Of a stretch of DNA of 64,000 nucleotides, positions 42,598 to 53,654 are shown piece by piece. Positions within the stretch are counted from its first letter, which is position 1, and the number at the start of each line of letters is the position of its first letter. A program made the position numbers and the translations under genes. Source of the DNA: Gambelia wislizenii (Eukaryota > Chordata > Lepidosauria > Squamata > Crotaphytidae); contig JAUMIR010000012.1 in assembly GCA_030847615.1 (NCBI GenBank), positions 2,411,501 through 2,475,500 on the forward strand, in the 5' to 3' direction. The notes under the pieces were generated by a model. It was not told the DNA's origin. It did not search any database and worked only from the letters and a program-made list of their open reading frames with translations.

Positions 42598-42731
42598 GTG
42601 GAACCAGCTGGATCTGGCCATCGTTCTGCTGTCCATCATGGGCATCACCTTGGAGGAGATAGAAATGAATGCGGCACTCCCCATCAATCCCACCATCATC
42701 CGCATCATGCGGGTGCTCAGGATTGCAAGAG
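42598..42731 (+). CDS. CACNA1H: CACNA1H exon 13 of window (IVS3, IVS4 start)
   Basis: The acceptor CTTCCTAG ends at 42597 and the donor GTGAGG starts at 42732. It completes the split Arg codon, encodes [20 protein letters not shown] (IVS3), [20 protein letters not shown] and the first part of S4, and leaves after one base of a Val codon. Arginines of the IVS4 sensor ([12 protein letters not shown]) are intact. Confidence 0.97.
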
Positions 42732-42880
42732 GTGAGGGCAAGTTCGCTAGAACCAAACAGAGATATTGCTAAATATGAATTTGGGGTGTGTATGTGTGTT
42801 AAGAACATGGTTACACTCCTACAGTCCATTTTTTTTTATCAGTTTCACAATTACATCTTACATCTTATTCAAAAGAATTA

Positions 42881-43111
42881 CAGTTGCCCCTCTATATTCA
42901 TGGATTTGGTATTCACGGATTTAAGTATCCACAGCTTGAAAAATATTCTTTAAAAAATAATAATCCAGAAAGCAAACCTTGATTTTGCCATCTTATATAA
43001 GGGACACCATTTGGCTATGCCATTGCATAGAATGGGACGTGAGTATTCACAGATTTGAGGATTCACGGAGGGTCCTGGAACCAAACCCCAGCAAATGTGA
43101 AGGGACAAGTG
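42881..43111. mobile_element. Tigger-like non-autonomous DNA transposon
   Basis: CAGTTGCCCCTCTATATTC at one end and the inverse-type GAAGGGACAAGTG at the other, flanked by TA. Internal words GGATTTGGTATTCACGG, GAATGGGACGTGAGTATTC and GTCCTGGAACCAA are standard for Tigger/MER2-type short elements. 231 bp. Confidence 0.8.
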
Positions 43112-43579
43112 TATATTCTCCATTATGCATATTTCTTGTAATATTAACATTCCTTCTCCATATTTGTTTCTTCCACACTTATTATAATAATAATACATAA
43201 AAAAGAGGAAAACATATCGCTTATCTATCACTTCCTCATTTTGTCATTTTGATAACATGAGACTATAGCTATATTTCCAAAACCTGAATGACTGCTGTTT
43301 ATTTTATTTCATCTATCACAGATCTCAGCTCCCCTTTTCGTTGTGTATAGTTTCTATATTTTCTCTTCCTTCTGGGGTCCTTTCTCTCCCTGTCTTGTTT
43401 TGCTATCTTGCATTCCACCCTTATCATTTCACCCACGGTCCATTTTCACAGGACAATTCTGTACATGTCAACTCCGAAGCCGTGGAGGACAGAGGTGGAC
43501 AACATGCCGTCCTCAGGCCACACGCAGCCCACGCCCCCCACCCCAAAGCAGACAATTCGGACCTCTAGCAGGAGTGGGC

Positions 43580-44400
43580 TATCCCTTTCTCAGCAGCCCA
43601 CCGGGGTGGAGAAGAGGAGAAAGAGAGAGAGGGCGGAAAGGGGGAGGCAGAGAGAGTGGGGCAGCGAGGGGAGTGGGGTAAGAACAGGGGGCAGAGGGAG
43701 GGAGGGAGGGAGGGAAGAAAGGAGGGTAGATGGGTGGCATTGTTGGGTGCCCCCCTTCCATATCTACACCCCTGATTTACATCCCCTATAGAGGCAGCAA
43801 GGAGATCCCACCCACCATTGTTGGATGGGAGGTGAGAAAGAAGGAAAGGAAGGAATAGATAGAAAAGATGGAAGGAGGGGGGAATACAGAGAGATGGATG
43901 GAGGGAAGGAAGGAAGGAAGGAAGGACAGGGACGGAGGGAAGGAGACAGACACAGATAAGGGGGAGGGAGGAATGAATAGATAGAAAAGAAGGAGGGATG
44001 GACAGAGGGAGGAAGAGAGGGAAGAAAGGAGGGTAGATGGGTTGGATTGTTGGGTGCCCCCCTTCCATATCTACACCCCTGATTTACATCCCCTATAGAG
44101 GCAGCAGGGAGATCCCACCCACCATTGTTGGGTGGGAGGCAAGGAAGGAGACAGTGAGAGAAAGAAGGAGAGGAAGGAATAGAAAGAAAAGATGGAGGGA
44201 GGGAGGGATACAGAGAGATGGAGGGAGGGAAGGAAGGAAGGACAGGGACGGAGGGAAAGAGACAGACACAGATAAGGGGGAGGGAGGAATGAATAGACAG
44301 AAAAGAGGGAGGGATGGACAGAGGGAGGGAGAGGAAAGGGGGCCAAGAGATACTGAGTGAGAGACAGAGAGAGAAGAGGTGACAGGAAGAATGAGAGAAG
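43580..44400. repeat. GA-rich array with 308-bp tandem duplication
   Basis: GGGA/GGAA/AGAGAG runs interrupted by a non-repetitive segment TGTTGGGTGCCCCCCTTCC... TTTACATCCCC...AGGCAGCA that occurs at 43741 and again at 44049, so the unit is 308 bp. The same non-repetitive segment appears a third time at about 44960, followed by (ATT)n instead of GA repeats. Confidence 0.85.
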
Positions 44401-44743
44401 ACATGAGAGAGCCAAGGGGGTGAATGGGGAAGAGAGTGAGACCCCATTGTTGGCGCGCGGTCTCTGACCCAAAGGAAAACTCATCCTTGCCAAAAAGAAG
44501 AGCCCCGACTCCTGCTGTAGAGGATTGCCTCCTTCTTCGGCCAATAAGTAACTCTTCCACCCTTTCCATTGTTGTGGGGCACCCCGAAGTCAAAAGAGCA
44601 CCAGCAGGAGTCGGCAGTCACAGGCTGCACCCCTTTCCAGCATGAGCGGTTTGTCCCAGGTGGCACCTTGTATTTAAAGGTACACAATCCCGGCCCCTGG
44701 AGGCTCTGTGGCTTTGCTGATCCTACTTTCCTTTCCCTTCTAG

Positions 44744-44814
44744 TGCTGAAGCTCCTCAAAATGGCCACAGGGATGCGGGCCCTGCTGGATACAGTGGTCC
44801 AAGCCCTCCCTCAG
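44744..44814 (+). CDS. CACNA1H: CACNA1H exon 14 of window (end of IVS4, S4-S5 linker)
   Basis: The acceptor TTTCCCTTCTAG ends at 44743 and the donor GTAAGC starts at 44815. 71 nt: it completes the Val codon and encodes LKLLKMATGMRALLDTVVQA then LPQ. The K residues continue the IVS4 charge ladder. Confidence 0.97.
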
Positions 44815-45013
44815 GTAAGCCCATGACTCCAACAGAAGAGTTCTGGGAATAAATGGCTTTCACTGGGTAACACTCTCCGCAGTGCTAGAAATGTGGGGAA
44901 TGAAGGGGAATTCCATGGAGGGGGTCAGAATTATTATTTGGGGAGAGCAATTGCTTCATTTTGCCCCCTTTTCCATATCTACACCCCTGATTTACATCCC
45001 CGATAGAAGCAGC

Positions 45014-45014
45014 A

Positions 45015-45060
<46 letters not shown>
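45014..45060. repeat. (ATT)n microsatellite
   Basis: About 15 ATT units, preceded by the segment CCATATCTACACCCCTGATT that is also found in the 43.7- and 44.1-kb array. Confidence 0.9.
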
Positions 45061-45061
<1 letters not shown>

Positions 45062-45704
45062 TGTCATCTCATCAGATGCCTACCTTGCAGGGCTGTTGCC
45101 CAACTGCTGCCTGAGCATCGTCCAGGGACCATGGGAAGCATCCAATTCCCAAGGCTCCTCAGCTCCTTTATATGACTCTCAGCTCTTTTCTCTCTGTTTT
45201 TAAAATAAATTTTTATTAGTTCATAATACAAAAAACACAATAGCACCTTTATGAAAACATAAAAACAATAGACAAATTAGACAAACACACCTAATAAAAT
45301 TAACTCCATATTATACGTGGACTAAGATAATAAACTTAAACACAATAACACAAACATTTAGCTTCCCACATGGTGGGGAGATGGCTAGCGGATTACATAT
45401 GTAATTAGTTACATAATTACATAATTACATCTTTCTCGCACATGCACTAGATTCCATCGTATAAGAGTTCGTTTTAAAAAATTAGCAATGTAACCTACTT
45501 CCTCTTAAGATGGCGTAAATGTTGTAAATAAAATATATAATCTGTAAATGTATATGAATGGATTAAAACTGTCAGTCTCTCCTTTTACATAATAGAAAGT
45601 AATTTAGATTAAATATTACATATATGAGGTTTGTTCAGCTCTTATACCCAGAAATACACAAATTTCCAAGCTTCTTCTGTGAGTAGTTTATTTTTTATTT
45701 TATT

Positions 45705-45835
45705 TATTTATTTATTTATACCCTGCTCTTCAGCCACAAGGCTATCAGAGTGGCTTACAAACTATTTTAAACAATAGCAATTTACACATCTACACTGCAT
45801 TAAGCAGCTTCCAATGTGTGTTAGCTAACAGTTTA
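45705..45835 (-). repeat. SINE tail, minus strand, with (TTTA)n
   Basis: TTTATTTATTTATACCCTGC ... CTTCAGCCACAAGGCTATCA ... AATGTGTGTTAGCTAA is the exact inverse layout of the 3' end of the SINE at 51473-51766. Confidence 0.75.
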
Positions 45836-46854
45836 TAAATGGCTCCCAGTCTTTTATAAGTTTAGTAGTATCTTTGTCAACCAACCAATAAGCAAATTGA
45901 TCCATTTCTGCAATTTCTGCAACCTTCTTTATCCTTTTCTGAGAGAGTGAACTCCTCCGTCGCTTGTCTGGAGGTAAAGGTAGGAAGGTCTCCTTCTCAC
46001 TCTGACAACCCAAAGGCAAATCAGGGAGTGTATTTATTTTGTATAATTGATGCAGGATTTTCTCTGGATGAAATTTCCATTTATTTCATTATTTGTCAAA
46101 GCTCAGAATGTACACAGTTGAGCCCAAGGTAGATTTCTAGCTCAACATAACCCGTCTTGGCTCAGAGAAAAACCATTTTTCCCCTTGCTGACCCTGTGCC
46201 GACATGAGACGGCTGTATGTTCAAGACAATGTGCAGCTGTTACCACCTCCTCTCTCATTTCCTGAAGGTTCCCCATGGGAGGCTGTCCATTTCCAGCTTT
46301 ATCCAGCCACCCGGAAAGCAACTGAGCAAGGGATGACAATTGTCTGTGATAGAATAATACCCACTTAGGTAGTTTTTCAGAGCCTGATCAAGCAACAGGG
46401 AGAAAGGGATCAGCCGCAGGATTACCGTGCAGCTTTGGGTTTAGTGGCATCAGCAGCAGCTGGTGGCTTCCCTGCCAGTGGGGAACTGGATCCATTCCAC
46501 ATTTTACTCTTCCCTTAAAAAGAAATGCTCCAAGGCACTGAACAAGAGGTTTAGAACCAAGGATAGTTCCTTTAATAAAACCTGGAAATGCTTGGGAATT
46601 CCCACTGGAGCTTCTTCTAGACTCAGCCCTTTGGTTGACTTCTTTGAAGTTCGTACTTAAACCTGGAAGAATGTCACCGGCTGCTACGGTCTTAAACAAA
46701 AAAAGAAAAGGATCAGCCTTGAAATATCTGCGATGGTCCTTGAGCCACTCCTTACTTCTGGCAACAGCAGAATCAGGTGGCTTCGATGTCCATGAGGAAA
46801 ATACATCCACTTAAAATAGAAGGCATAGAGCAAGAAATAACAGAGTTAGATAAT

Positions 46855-47450
46855 TCTAGGCTGCATTAATAGGAGTATAGTGTCTAAATCAAGGGAAGTA
46901 ATAGTGCCACTTTATTCTGCTTTAGTTAGACCTCACCTGGAATCCTGTGTCCAGTTCTGGGCACCACAATTCAAAAAGGATATGGACAAGCTGTCACATG
47001 TTGAGGGGAGGGCAACCAAAATGGTGGGAGGTCTGGAAGCCCTTATGCCCTATGAGGAGCGGCTTAGGGAGCTGGGTATGTTAGTCTGGAGAAGAGAAGG
47101 TTGAGAGGGGGCATGATAGCCATGTTTAAATATTTAAAGGGATGCCATACAGAGGATGGAGCAAGCTTGTTTTCTGCAGCTCCAGATATTAGGAGACAGA
47201 GCAATGAGTTCAAACGCCAGGAAAAGAGACCCCATCTAAACATTAGGAAGAATTTCCTGACAGTAAGAGCTGTTTGGAAGTGGAATCTGCTGCTGCCTGG
47301 GAGTCTGGTAGAGTCTTCTTCTTTGGAGGTTTTAAAACAGAGGCTGGATTGACATCTCTTGGGAGTGCTTTGATTGGGTATTCCTGCATGGCAGAATGGG
47401 GGTGGACTGGACGGCCCTTGAGGTCTCTTTCAACTCTATGAGTCTATGAT
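46855..47450 (+). mobile_element. CR1 LINE, 5'-truncated
   Basis: Encodes in pieces [56 protein letters not shown] and NIRKNFLTVRAVWKW with frame shifts between them, and ends with GGACGGCCCTTGAGGT and TATGAGTCTATGATAA. Confidence 0.9.
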
Positions 47451-47525
47451 AAATTATTACAAGGTGGAAAGAAGAAAATCATATCAAAAATATATAAGAT
47501 GCTGTTACAGTATAAACTAGAACAA

Positions 47526-47745
47526 GAAAGGTTCCATTTTCCGTGCTGCCTTACGGCATGACGTCGTCATTCTTCCAGTGTTCTGCCATTCTGCTCCTGT
47601 GGGAGACCAAGGTAAAACTGCATCTTTTTGCCAACAGGTTTTTCCAGTTAGCAAAAAGACATGGTTTTCCCTCAGTCTCCCATGGAACCAGAACAAAAGA
47701 ACAACAACATTGTGCGGTAAGGTAGCACAGAAGACAGAACCTTTC
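47526..47745. mobile_element. Hairpin (foldback) MITE, 220 bp
   Basis: GAAAGGTTCCATTTTCC ... TGCTGCCTTACGGCATG on the left pairs with GTGCGGTAAGGTAGCAC ... CAGAACCTTTC on the right, and CATCTTTTTGCCAACAGG pairs with CCAGTTAGCAAAAAGACATG at the centre. The element ends about 145 bp before a coding exon. It differs in sequence from the 6832 and 9329 elements. Confidence 0.7.
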
Positions 47746-47891
47746 TGCTGCGCTGCCAGTTGTCTTCGGAGTGCGGCAATCCCCTTACTGTCCAGATGTT
47801 CTTCCTCATGTTTAGCAGACATCTCTTTCTTTTGCAATGTGAATCCATTGGTTCGAGTTCTAACTCTGATCTTTTCTTTCATGTTTCCTAG

Positions 47892-47970
47892 GTAGGGAAC
47901 CTTGGCTTGCTCTTCATGCTTCTCTTTTTCATCTACGCCGCCCTGGGAGTTGAGCTGTTTGGAAAGTTGG
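47892..47970 (+). CDS. CACNA1H: CACNA1H exon 15 of window (IVS5)
   Basis: The acceptor ATGTTTCCTAG ends at 47891 and the donor GTGAGT starts at 47971. It encodes [20 protein letters not shown] then ELFGKL and leaves after one base. This is the IVS5 helix. Confidence 0.97.
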
Positions 47971-50187
47971 GTGAGTCAACTTCTCTTCTTCTTGCTTTCT
48001 CTCTCCTTCTCTCATTTCCTGTCTTCTGCTGCAATGACAGATGCCTTGGTTCATCTGCCAGTCTGGCTGTCAAGAGGAAGGACATCTTAAGTCTGCAGAT
48101 AGGAAGACACAGTCATAGTAATGAGAAGAGTGGCTCAGAAATTGGAAAAGTTCCCTTTGTGGGGACTAAAACTCCCAGAATCTGCCAGCTGGCATGACCT
48201 GCTGGGGAATTCAGAGAACCAAAATCCAAAATGGGAACTTTCCCAGGTTCTGGTGTAGCTTGAATAAAATACAAAAGGCAACTTGACAACCATGTCTTTG
48301 AGATTAATAGACACGTGGGTTGTTTACCCAGATAGCCTCACCAGGTGGTGGGTGATCAGGAGATTGAGGGAAAGCTAGCTATGGGAAACTGCCATAGAAT
48401 CATGGAATTATGGAGCCAGATGGGACTTTAAGGGCCATCTAGTCAAGTCCCCAGCTATGTAGGAATCTACTGCCAGAGAGATGGGCATCCAACCTCTTTT
48501 TAAAAACCCTTTTAGATATCCTTTCTGTCAAAGCTAACAGGAACTTTATATTGAAATGAGTTAATGGTTGATCTAGCCTCACTTCCCTGTTGCTTCTAGC
48601 AGCACTCTGTTGAGCCTGATGCACAGAAGCATAGCTTTGGAAGTGATCCCAAGGGCCATCTAGTCCAATCTCTTCCCATGCAGCACTCCCAGGATGTGTC
48701 CATCCAACCCCTGTTGAAAGGAGGTCTAATATTTAGGAATAATCTCCTTCCTTGACATTTGAAGCCATTGGTTTGACTTCTAGTTCATAGAACAGCAAGA
48801 AAGACACTCCCAGTTTCTACCTGACAGGCGTTCAATTACTTGAAGATATCACCTCTCAGTCTATTTAGAATCATAGAACCATAGAGTTAAAAAAGACCCC
48901 AAGGGCCATCTAGTCCAACCCCATTCTGCCATGCAGGAATAAACAATCAAAGCATTCCTGACAGATGGCCATCCAGCCTCTGCTTAAAAGCCTCTAAAGA
49001 AGGAGACTCCACCACACTACTTTCTCTGGTCCAAGTGTGGCATCCAAGGTGCAGGAGGCAGAGGTACAAAACTGGGGCAAAGAATGGGTGTTTAGGAGTG
49101 GTGGTGATGGTTGGTGGCTTCACATTGTGGGAAGCAGAGAGCCACTCCAAGTTGTCCAGTTTTTAAAGGATTTAGGCAAGACGTTTTGCATCTGGTGACA
49201 TCTAGTGAAAATTGCATTTGCACAGAATGAGCATTTATTTTCTATGAAAAACGCAGGCTGGAATTCATTGTTCCACTTACAGATGTATAACCTAGAGTTA
49301 CACATCTGTAACAGATTGGTTATCACAGGGCCTACGTGTTCACAACCATGGCACTATTGTCAGGCTCATAAAAGTCCCCCAATCCTGGTTTACCAGGTAA
49401 CAGCTGCTGAGAGCAATGGAAATCAGTTCTCTTATCATTCCACCAGCAATTTCTGGTGTAAGGAGGAATTGCAACAGGGGTCCTGCTTCTGATTTTCATA
49501 CCAGAGATCACTGGAGGGAGATGGATGAAACAGCCTCTCTACTGCTACCCGACTGAAGAACAGACCATCACTCACAGTGGTGGAAACACTACTTAGTTAA
49601 CTAAGATACTTGGATCTAGGATATCAGTCACAGTTTTCTGTGCAAAAATAATTTGTTGTTCTGAAACACACACCCCCCAAAAAAATTGCTTATTTTTTTG
49701 CAAATGAAATTTATTTTATTTTATTTATATCCTGCCTTTCACCTGACATGGCACCCAAGGCAGCTTAGAACAAATTAATGCAAAGTGCAGCTAAAATCTT
49801 GTTATACCATTTTTTGAAAAATTAAATAAATCTCAATAAATATTGAGAGCCGAAGGTTAAAACAGTTGAAAACATGTGTAAGACAATGAAAAGGATAAAA
49901 TCACAGCACATTTTGTGATAAGGCCTTTCTGTCTCATCAGCAACCCAAGACGTGGGAAAAATCAACACAAAATGTCCACAGAGCAAAATATCATTGGGGT
50001 GGGGTGGGAAAACCTCTTATAATTTCAACCCATGGAAGGAAAAAACACTTTTGAAATGGTTCATTCTTGCATGCAAGAAGGACATTTGAGGAGAGTTTCA
50101 TCCCTTCTCAGGAGGGCCTTAGTCCAGAGTCTGGCTTTTGCTGAAGTGTGGTTTGCTTCTCCCTTTCTCTTTTTCACAAATAACCAG
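47971..50187. other. Intron before the domain IV pore
   Basis: Contains three minus-strand CR1 fragments (48385-49020) and an AT-rich part with a minus-strand element tail (49690-49790). Nothing recognised at 49030-49620 or 49900-50150. Confidence 0.65.
48385..49020 (-). mobile_element. Three CR1 LINE 3' fragments in a row, minus strand
   Basis: Inverse CR1 3' ends start at about 48392 (ATAGAATCATGGAATTATGG), 48628 (ACAGAAGCATAGCTTTGG) and 48868 (AATCATAGAACCATAGAG), each followed by the AAGGGCCATCTAGTC word. They are independently truncated insertions or a partly duplicated one. Confidence 0.8.
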
Positions 50188-50309
50188 ACTGCAGTGAGGA
50201 CAACCCCTGTGAAGGTCTCAGCCGCCACGCCACCTTCAACAACTTTGGCATGGCTTTCCTCACCCTCTTCAGGGTGTCGACCGGAGACAACTGGAATGGC
50301 ATCATGAAG
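50188..50309 (+). CDS. CACNA1H: CACNA1H exon 16 of window (domain IV selectivity filter)
   Basis: The acceptor AAATAACCAG ends at 50187 and the donor GTGAGG starts at 50310. It completes an Asp codon and encodes [20 protein letters not shown] then [20 protein letters not shown]. The Asp of STGDNW is the domain IV residue of the EEDD filter. The two cysteines of the turret are present. Confidence 0.98.
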
Positions 50310-51099
50310 GTGAGGCAGCATTTTCCTGCACACAGCTTGTGCGTTGGATTGAGACCTCCTGAATCAGACTCTAGAGAGATCAAGATGAAACAAAGCCATT
50401 GACGTAGAAGATTTTGCCATCATTGTTATGTGCCTTCAAGACAACAATCACGTATGGTGACACTGTCTTGGGGTTTGTTTGTTTGTTTGTTTTGGCAAAC
50501 TTTATTCCAGGGAGGATTCCCATTGGCTTCCTCTTAGACTGAGAAAGTTTGACTTGCCCCAGATGGCCTACCCAATAGGTTTCCATGGCTGAGTACCCAG
50601 CTTTTGGGGGCAATTAGCTACCACACATTGGAAACCACTTGGAGAGTGCCTAGTGCGCTATAATAGCAGCATAGATGTGTAGTTGCTATTGCTTAACAAT
50701 TTGAGAGCCTTTGTGGCTGAAGAGTGGGGTATAAATACAGTAAATAAATAAGTGAGTGGAGATTTGAACCCTGGACATCTAGAATCCTAGTCCAACACTA
50801 CACCACACTAGTTCTTTAAAAAAAAACAGGGGCTTCTTAGACAAATTTATTCAGATGTAATTTCCCCCATTGCTTTTCTCTGAGGCTAAGAGAGTATGAC
50901 TTGCTCAAGGTTACTCAGTGGATAAATACTTTGTATAAATGCTGCACATTGGAAAGCTCTCTTAAAGCCACCCATAGGGTCAGCACATTGGAGAGCTTGG
51001 GCAAAGGACAACCAAGTGGAGGAAATAACAGAGCTATATCAGACTATGCCCACATAGAAAGTTGGCCCTGACACTCTTCTTCATCTTGACTTTTGCCAG
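50310..51099. other. Intron before IVS6
   Basis: 790 bp, mostly SINE-derived: an inverted SINE (50425-50600), a plus-strand SINE tail (50600-50755) and another inverted SINE piece (50755-50930), with a (TTTG)n run at 50476-50492. Confidence 0.7.
50425..50930. mobile_element. Nested SINE cluster
   Basis: GTGCCTTCAAGACAACAATC, GGTTTCCATGGCTGAG (inverted MIR/CORE-like SINE) are followed by GGGGGCAATTAGCTACCACA ... GGCTGAAGAGTGGGGTATAA (plus-strand tail of the other SINE family), then GGAGATTTGAACCCTGGAC (inverted B box of the first family). The second SINE seems to have landed inside the first. Confidence 0.65.
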
Positions 51100-51399
51100 G
51101 ACACACTCCGGGAATGCCACCGGGATGACAAACATTGCCTCAGCTACCTGCCTGTCATCTCCCCAGTCTACTTTGTCACTTTCGTTTTGATCGCCCAGTT
51201 CGTCCTGGTCAACGTAGTTGTGGCCGTCCTGATGAAACACTTGGAAGAGAGCAACAAAGAGGCCAAGGAAGATGCCGAAATGGATGCTGAGATTGAGCTG
51301 GAGATGTCCAGAGGAGTCATCACCCCGGTCAGAGTCCCCGAAGCCATCCCAGCTACATCCAAGACCGGGTCACCCCTACTGAAGAAACACCAAGCTCTG
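51100..51399 (+). CDS. CACNA1H: CACNA1H exon 17 of window (IVS6, proximal C-terminus)
   Basis: The acceptor CTTTTGCCAG ends at 51099 and the donor GTAAAA starts at 51400. 100 codons, phase 0 at both ends. It encodes [20 protein letters not shown], the IVS6 helix ([20 protein letters not shown] and VAVLMKH) and [20 protein letters not shown], the conserved proximal C-terminus. KHCLSYLP is typical of Cav3.2. The part after ELEMSRG is poorly conserved. Confidence 0.97.
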
Positions 51400-51472
51400 G
51401 TAAAAGCAAAGAAACAAATAATTAACTTGATGCTTGGCATTTCCTAAAGGTACAGGGAGGGACGGAGGGAAG

Positions 51473-51720
51473 GAGCCCTGGTGGCGCAGTGGTTAAATGC
51501 CAGTACTGCAAGTCACCACGTTGCAAGTTCGATCCCAGAGGGCTCCAAGGTTCATTCAGCCTTTCATCCTTTTGTAGGTCGGTAAAATGAGTACCCGGCT
51601 TGTGGGGGCAATTAGCTAACATACATTGGAAACTGTTTAATGCAGTTAGATGTGTAAATAGGTATTGCTTAAAACAATTTGTAAGCCGCTCTGATAGCCT
51701 TGTGGCTGAAGAGCGGGGTA

Positions 51721-51751
<31 letters not shown>

Positions 51752-51766
51752 AATAAAATAAGGAAC
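51473..51766 (+). mobile_element. tRNA-derived SINE with (AATA)n tail
   Basis: GCCCTGGTGGCGCAGTGG carries box A, GCAAGTTCGATCCC box B; the body GGGGGCAATTAGCTAACA and end GGCTGAAGAGCGGGGTATAA are followed by (AAATA)n. Full-length and well preserved, so relatively young. Tail-only copies lie at 6125-6260 (minus), 45705-45835 (minus) and 50600-50755. Confidence 0.85.
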
Positions 51767-52104
51767 TTGGAGCCAATGTAGTAAAGAATGTCTGCAATTT
51801 TCCTCAGTGAGAAAATGTATTCTCAACATAGCAAGATGCTCTGTTGAGAAAATGATCCACAACCATGAGATTTTTCACATTTTTTTGTGAAAAAGTCATC
51901 TGAACAAATATGCTTGGGCCTGAATCAGGTCAGTGAATCCCAATAAAGTATAACCATTTAATCAATTGCTGAATGGTAAATGGAGGTAAATATTCCAAGA
52001 TATCTGGTGGACCAAAGCTTGAGAACATCAGCACTGAAGAGCATTTGAGCACAGGTTCACTTGTGAGGAAAAGTGCATCATCCCTTTTTGGCTCACCAAT
52101 GGCA

Positions 52105-52305
52105 GGTGGTAGTTTCCATTTCAGTGGGGAGGGGGCAATGAATCCATTCCAGGTTTTAGTATGAACTTTAATGGAGTTGTCCAAGGTGCTGAGCGTATTT
52201 TGGCAATAAAGCTCAGCACTTGGTTATAGCTACTTTGAAATTTGGACTAAGCTCAGGAGCGGATTCACCACCCCATGGAGGTGGAAGCTGATGGCCACCA
52301 CCACT
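52105..52305. mobile_element. Foldback MITE (GTGAATCC...GGATAGCTCC family), full
   Basis: GGTGGTAGTTTCCATTTCAG, CAATGAATCCATTCCAGG, GTCCAAGGTGCTGAG on the left are mirrored by CTCAGCACTTGG, AGGAGCGGATTCACCACC and GAGGTGGAAGCTGATGGCC on the right. The centre word CTCAGCAC-TTGG is the relative of the 41-bp minisatellite core at 24 kb. Confidence 0.65.
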
Positions 52306-53498
52306 GACTCCTTCTCCCCTAATTGTTATCACATGGTTGAGAGCAGGGATGGCTCCTAGCCTGCTCCCTCTCATCATTTTCCACCCTCAGTTCCTCACTC
52401 TCCATGCATCAAGAGGGGATGCATTTGTCAATCAGATTCTGATGTAGTTGAGGAAGTGTTACACAGGATTCACAGAGGTTCCTTCATGGAAGAAAGGGGC
52501 AGTGAGGACCAATGGGCACAGCCCTGTTCTCCTTCTCCAAGAACTGAGAAAATGGTTTAGGCACGTATACCTGGGTTTGCATCTTCTCCACTCTTCTTCC
52601 CTCCCCATCCCTATTTCCTTTTGTGTCATGTCTTTTAGACTGTAAACCTTCAGGCAGGGACCAAGTGCAGGCCTGCCTGCCTGGCTTCTTTATTTATTTA
52701 TTTGAAACATTTCTCAGTAGTGGCTGAGGGCTTTGAGGTCAGTGGTCCAGGGACTCTCCAGTTTTAATCTTGCACTCCAACCACTATGGCACATTGCATT
52801 AATCTTGCCTGGTTCTTGGCTGTCCCCACTTTCCTGCTGCTGCTGAGCCTGATGACTCCTGAAGGAAGTCTGTTTCAGAGCTTGGAAACATGACATGGAC
52901 TATAACTCCCCCCTTGGCTAGGGGAAGTCTGGAAAGTGTAGTCCAAAACTACAGCTCCTCCAAGATCTGGACTCTGTATCAAAACACTGTGACTAGCATC
53001 CAGTGTTGTAATTATGGGTTCGTAACCTAGAGTTACAGATCCATAACTGCCCTTTATTTAGTAAGACTATGTAAAAATGCCCAACCCATCCTAATAGCCA
53101 GCAGCCAGATTGAGCAAAGGAAGTCTGTCCAGATTCTGATTTGGATACAAGAAGGATCATGTTTCCAGCACTCTCTCTCACCAGTGTGTGAGGGCCTCTG
53201 CCATATTTCCTTCTCACAGCCTCCTTGTCTCCCCGTCAAAAGCTGGACAGACTTCTTTTACTCAATCCAGCTGCTGGTTTTTAAGGTGGGCTGGGAAGGG
53301 GTCGGTCTGGGAGATATTACATTAGTTACACATACCTACCTAAGTAGCTGGTGTAGAATATCACTGAATGTCCAGAGAATGGGGGTGAGCAGGGAGGGTG
53401 CCCAAGAACATGTGACCACATGGTTGGACGTGCCTTTATTTCACACACACACACACATTGATGCGTTTTTGTCTCCCAATTTTTTTTTGTCCCTGAAG

Positions 53499-53654
53499 GC
53501 ATCTCTGAGCAGTGAGAGCATCTCTCTAGCCATCCCCGACTTAGACCTGCTGGAGGGAGGGGAGGATCCCATGGCGGCATTTCCCTCCTTCTACTCTTCT
53601 TCTCACTGCCATCTCTTGACGCCTTCCCACAATGCCCCGGGAGGAGAGGCCGAG
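53499..53654 (+). CDS. CACNA1H: Predicted cassette exon, CACNA1H C-terminal tail
   Basis: A 156-nt open segment (52 codons) with a good polypyrimidine tract and acceptor (TTTTTTTTTGTCCCTGAAG ending at 53498) and a donor GAG|GTGACT at 53655. It is phase 0 at both ends, and the exons before and after it also meet in phase 0, so it can be included or skipped without frame change. It encodes ASLSSESISLAIPDLDLLEG then GEDPMAAFPSFYSSS. It has no counterpart I recall in human Cav3.2, but sits where Cav3.1 has optional exons encoding a SLTSE-type acidic stretch. Prediction only. Confidence 0.5.

Larger units (their letters stand above)
42732..44743. other. Intron inside the domain IV voltage sensor
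   Basis: Contains a complete Tigger-like element (42881-43111) and a GA-rich array with a 308-bp duplication (43580-44400). The last 280 bp show no recognised element. Confidence 0.75.
44815..47891. other. Intron before IVS5
   Basis: About 3 kb: an (ATT)n run (45014-45060), an AT-rich minus-strand retroelement-like tail (45190-45350), a SINE tail (45705-45835), a CR1 (46855-47450) and a hairpin element (47526-47745). At 45850-46850 there is only a 140-codon minus-strand ORF (46388-46810) that I do not recognise. Confidence 0.7.

Noticed and set aside
43565..44593. Overlapping minus-strand ORFs of 150-230 codons, Ser/Pro/Leu-rich
   Set aside because: Products of the GA-rich array read on the other strand; the repeated 308-bp unit explains their internal repetition.
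46388..46810. 140-codon minus-strand ORF
   Set aside because: No recognised domain and no splice or promoter context. It may belong to a minus-strand retroelement starting near 45190, but the motif evidence is too weak to call.
51473..51766. tRNA gene
   Set aside because: A and B boxes are present but no cloverleaf with a proper acceptor stem; the SINE body and AT-rich tail follow directly.
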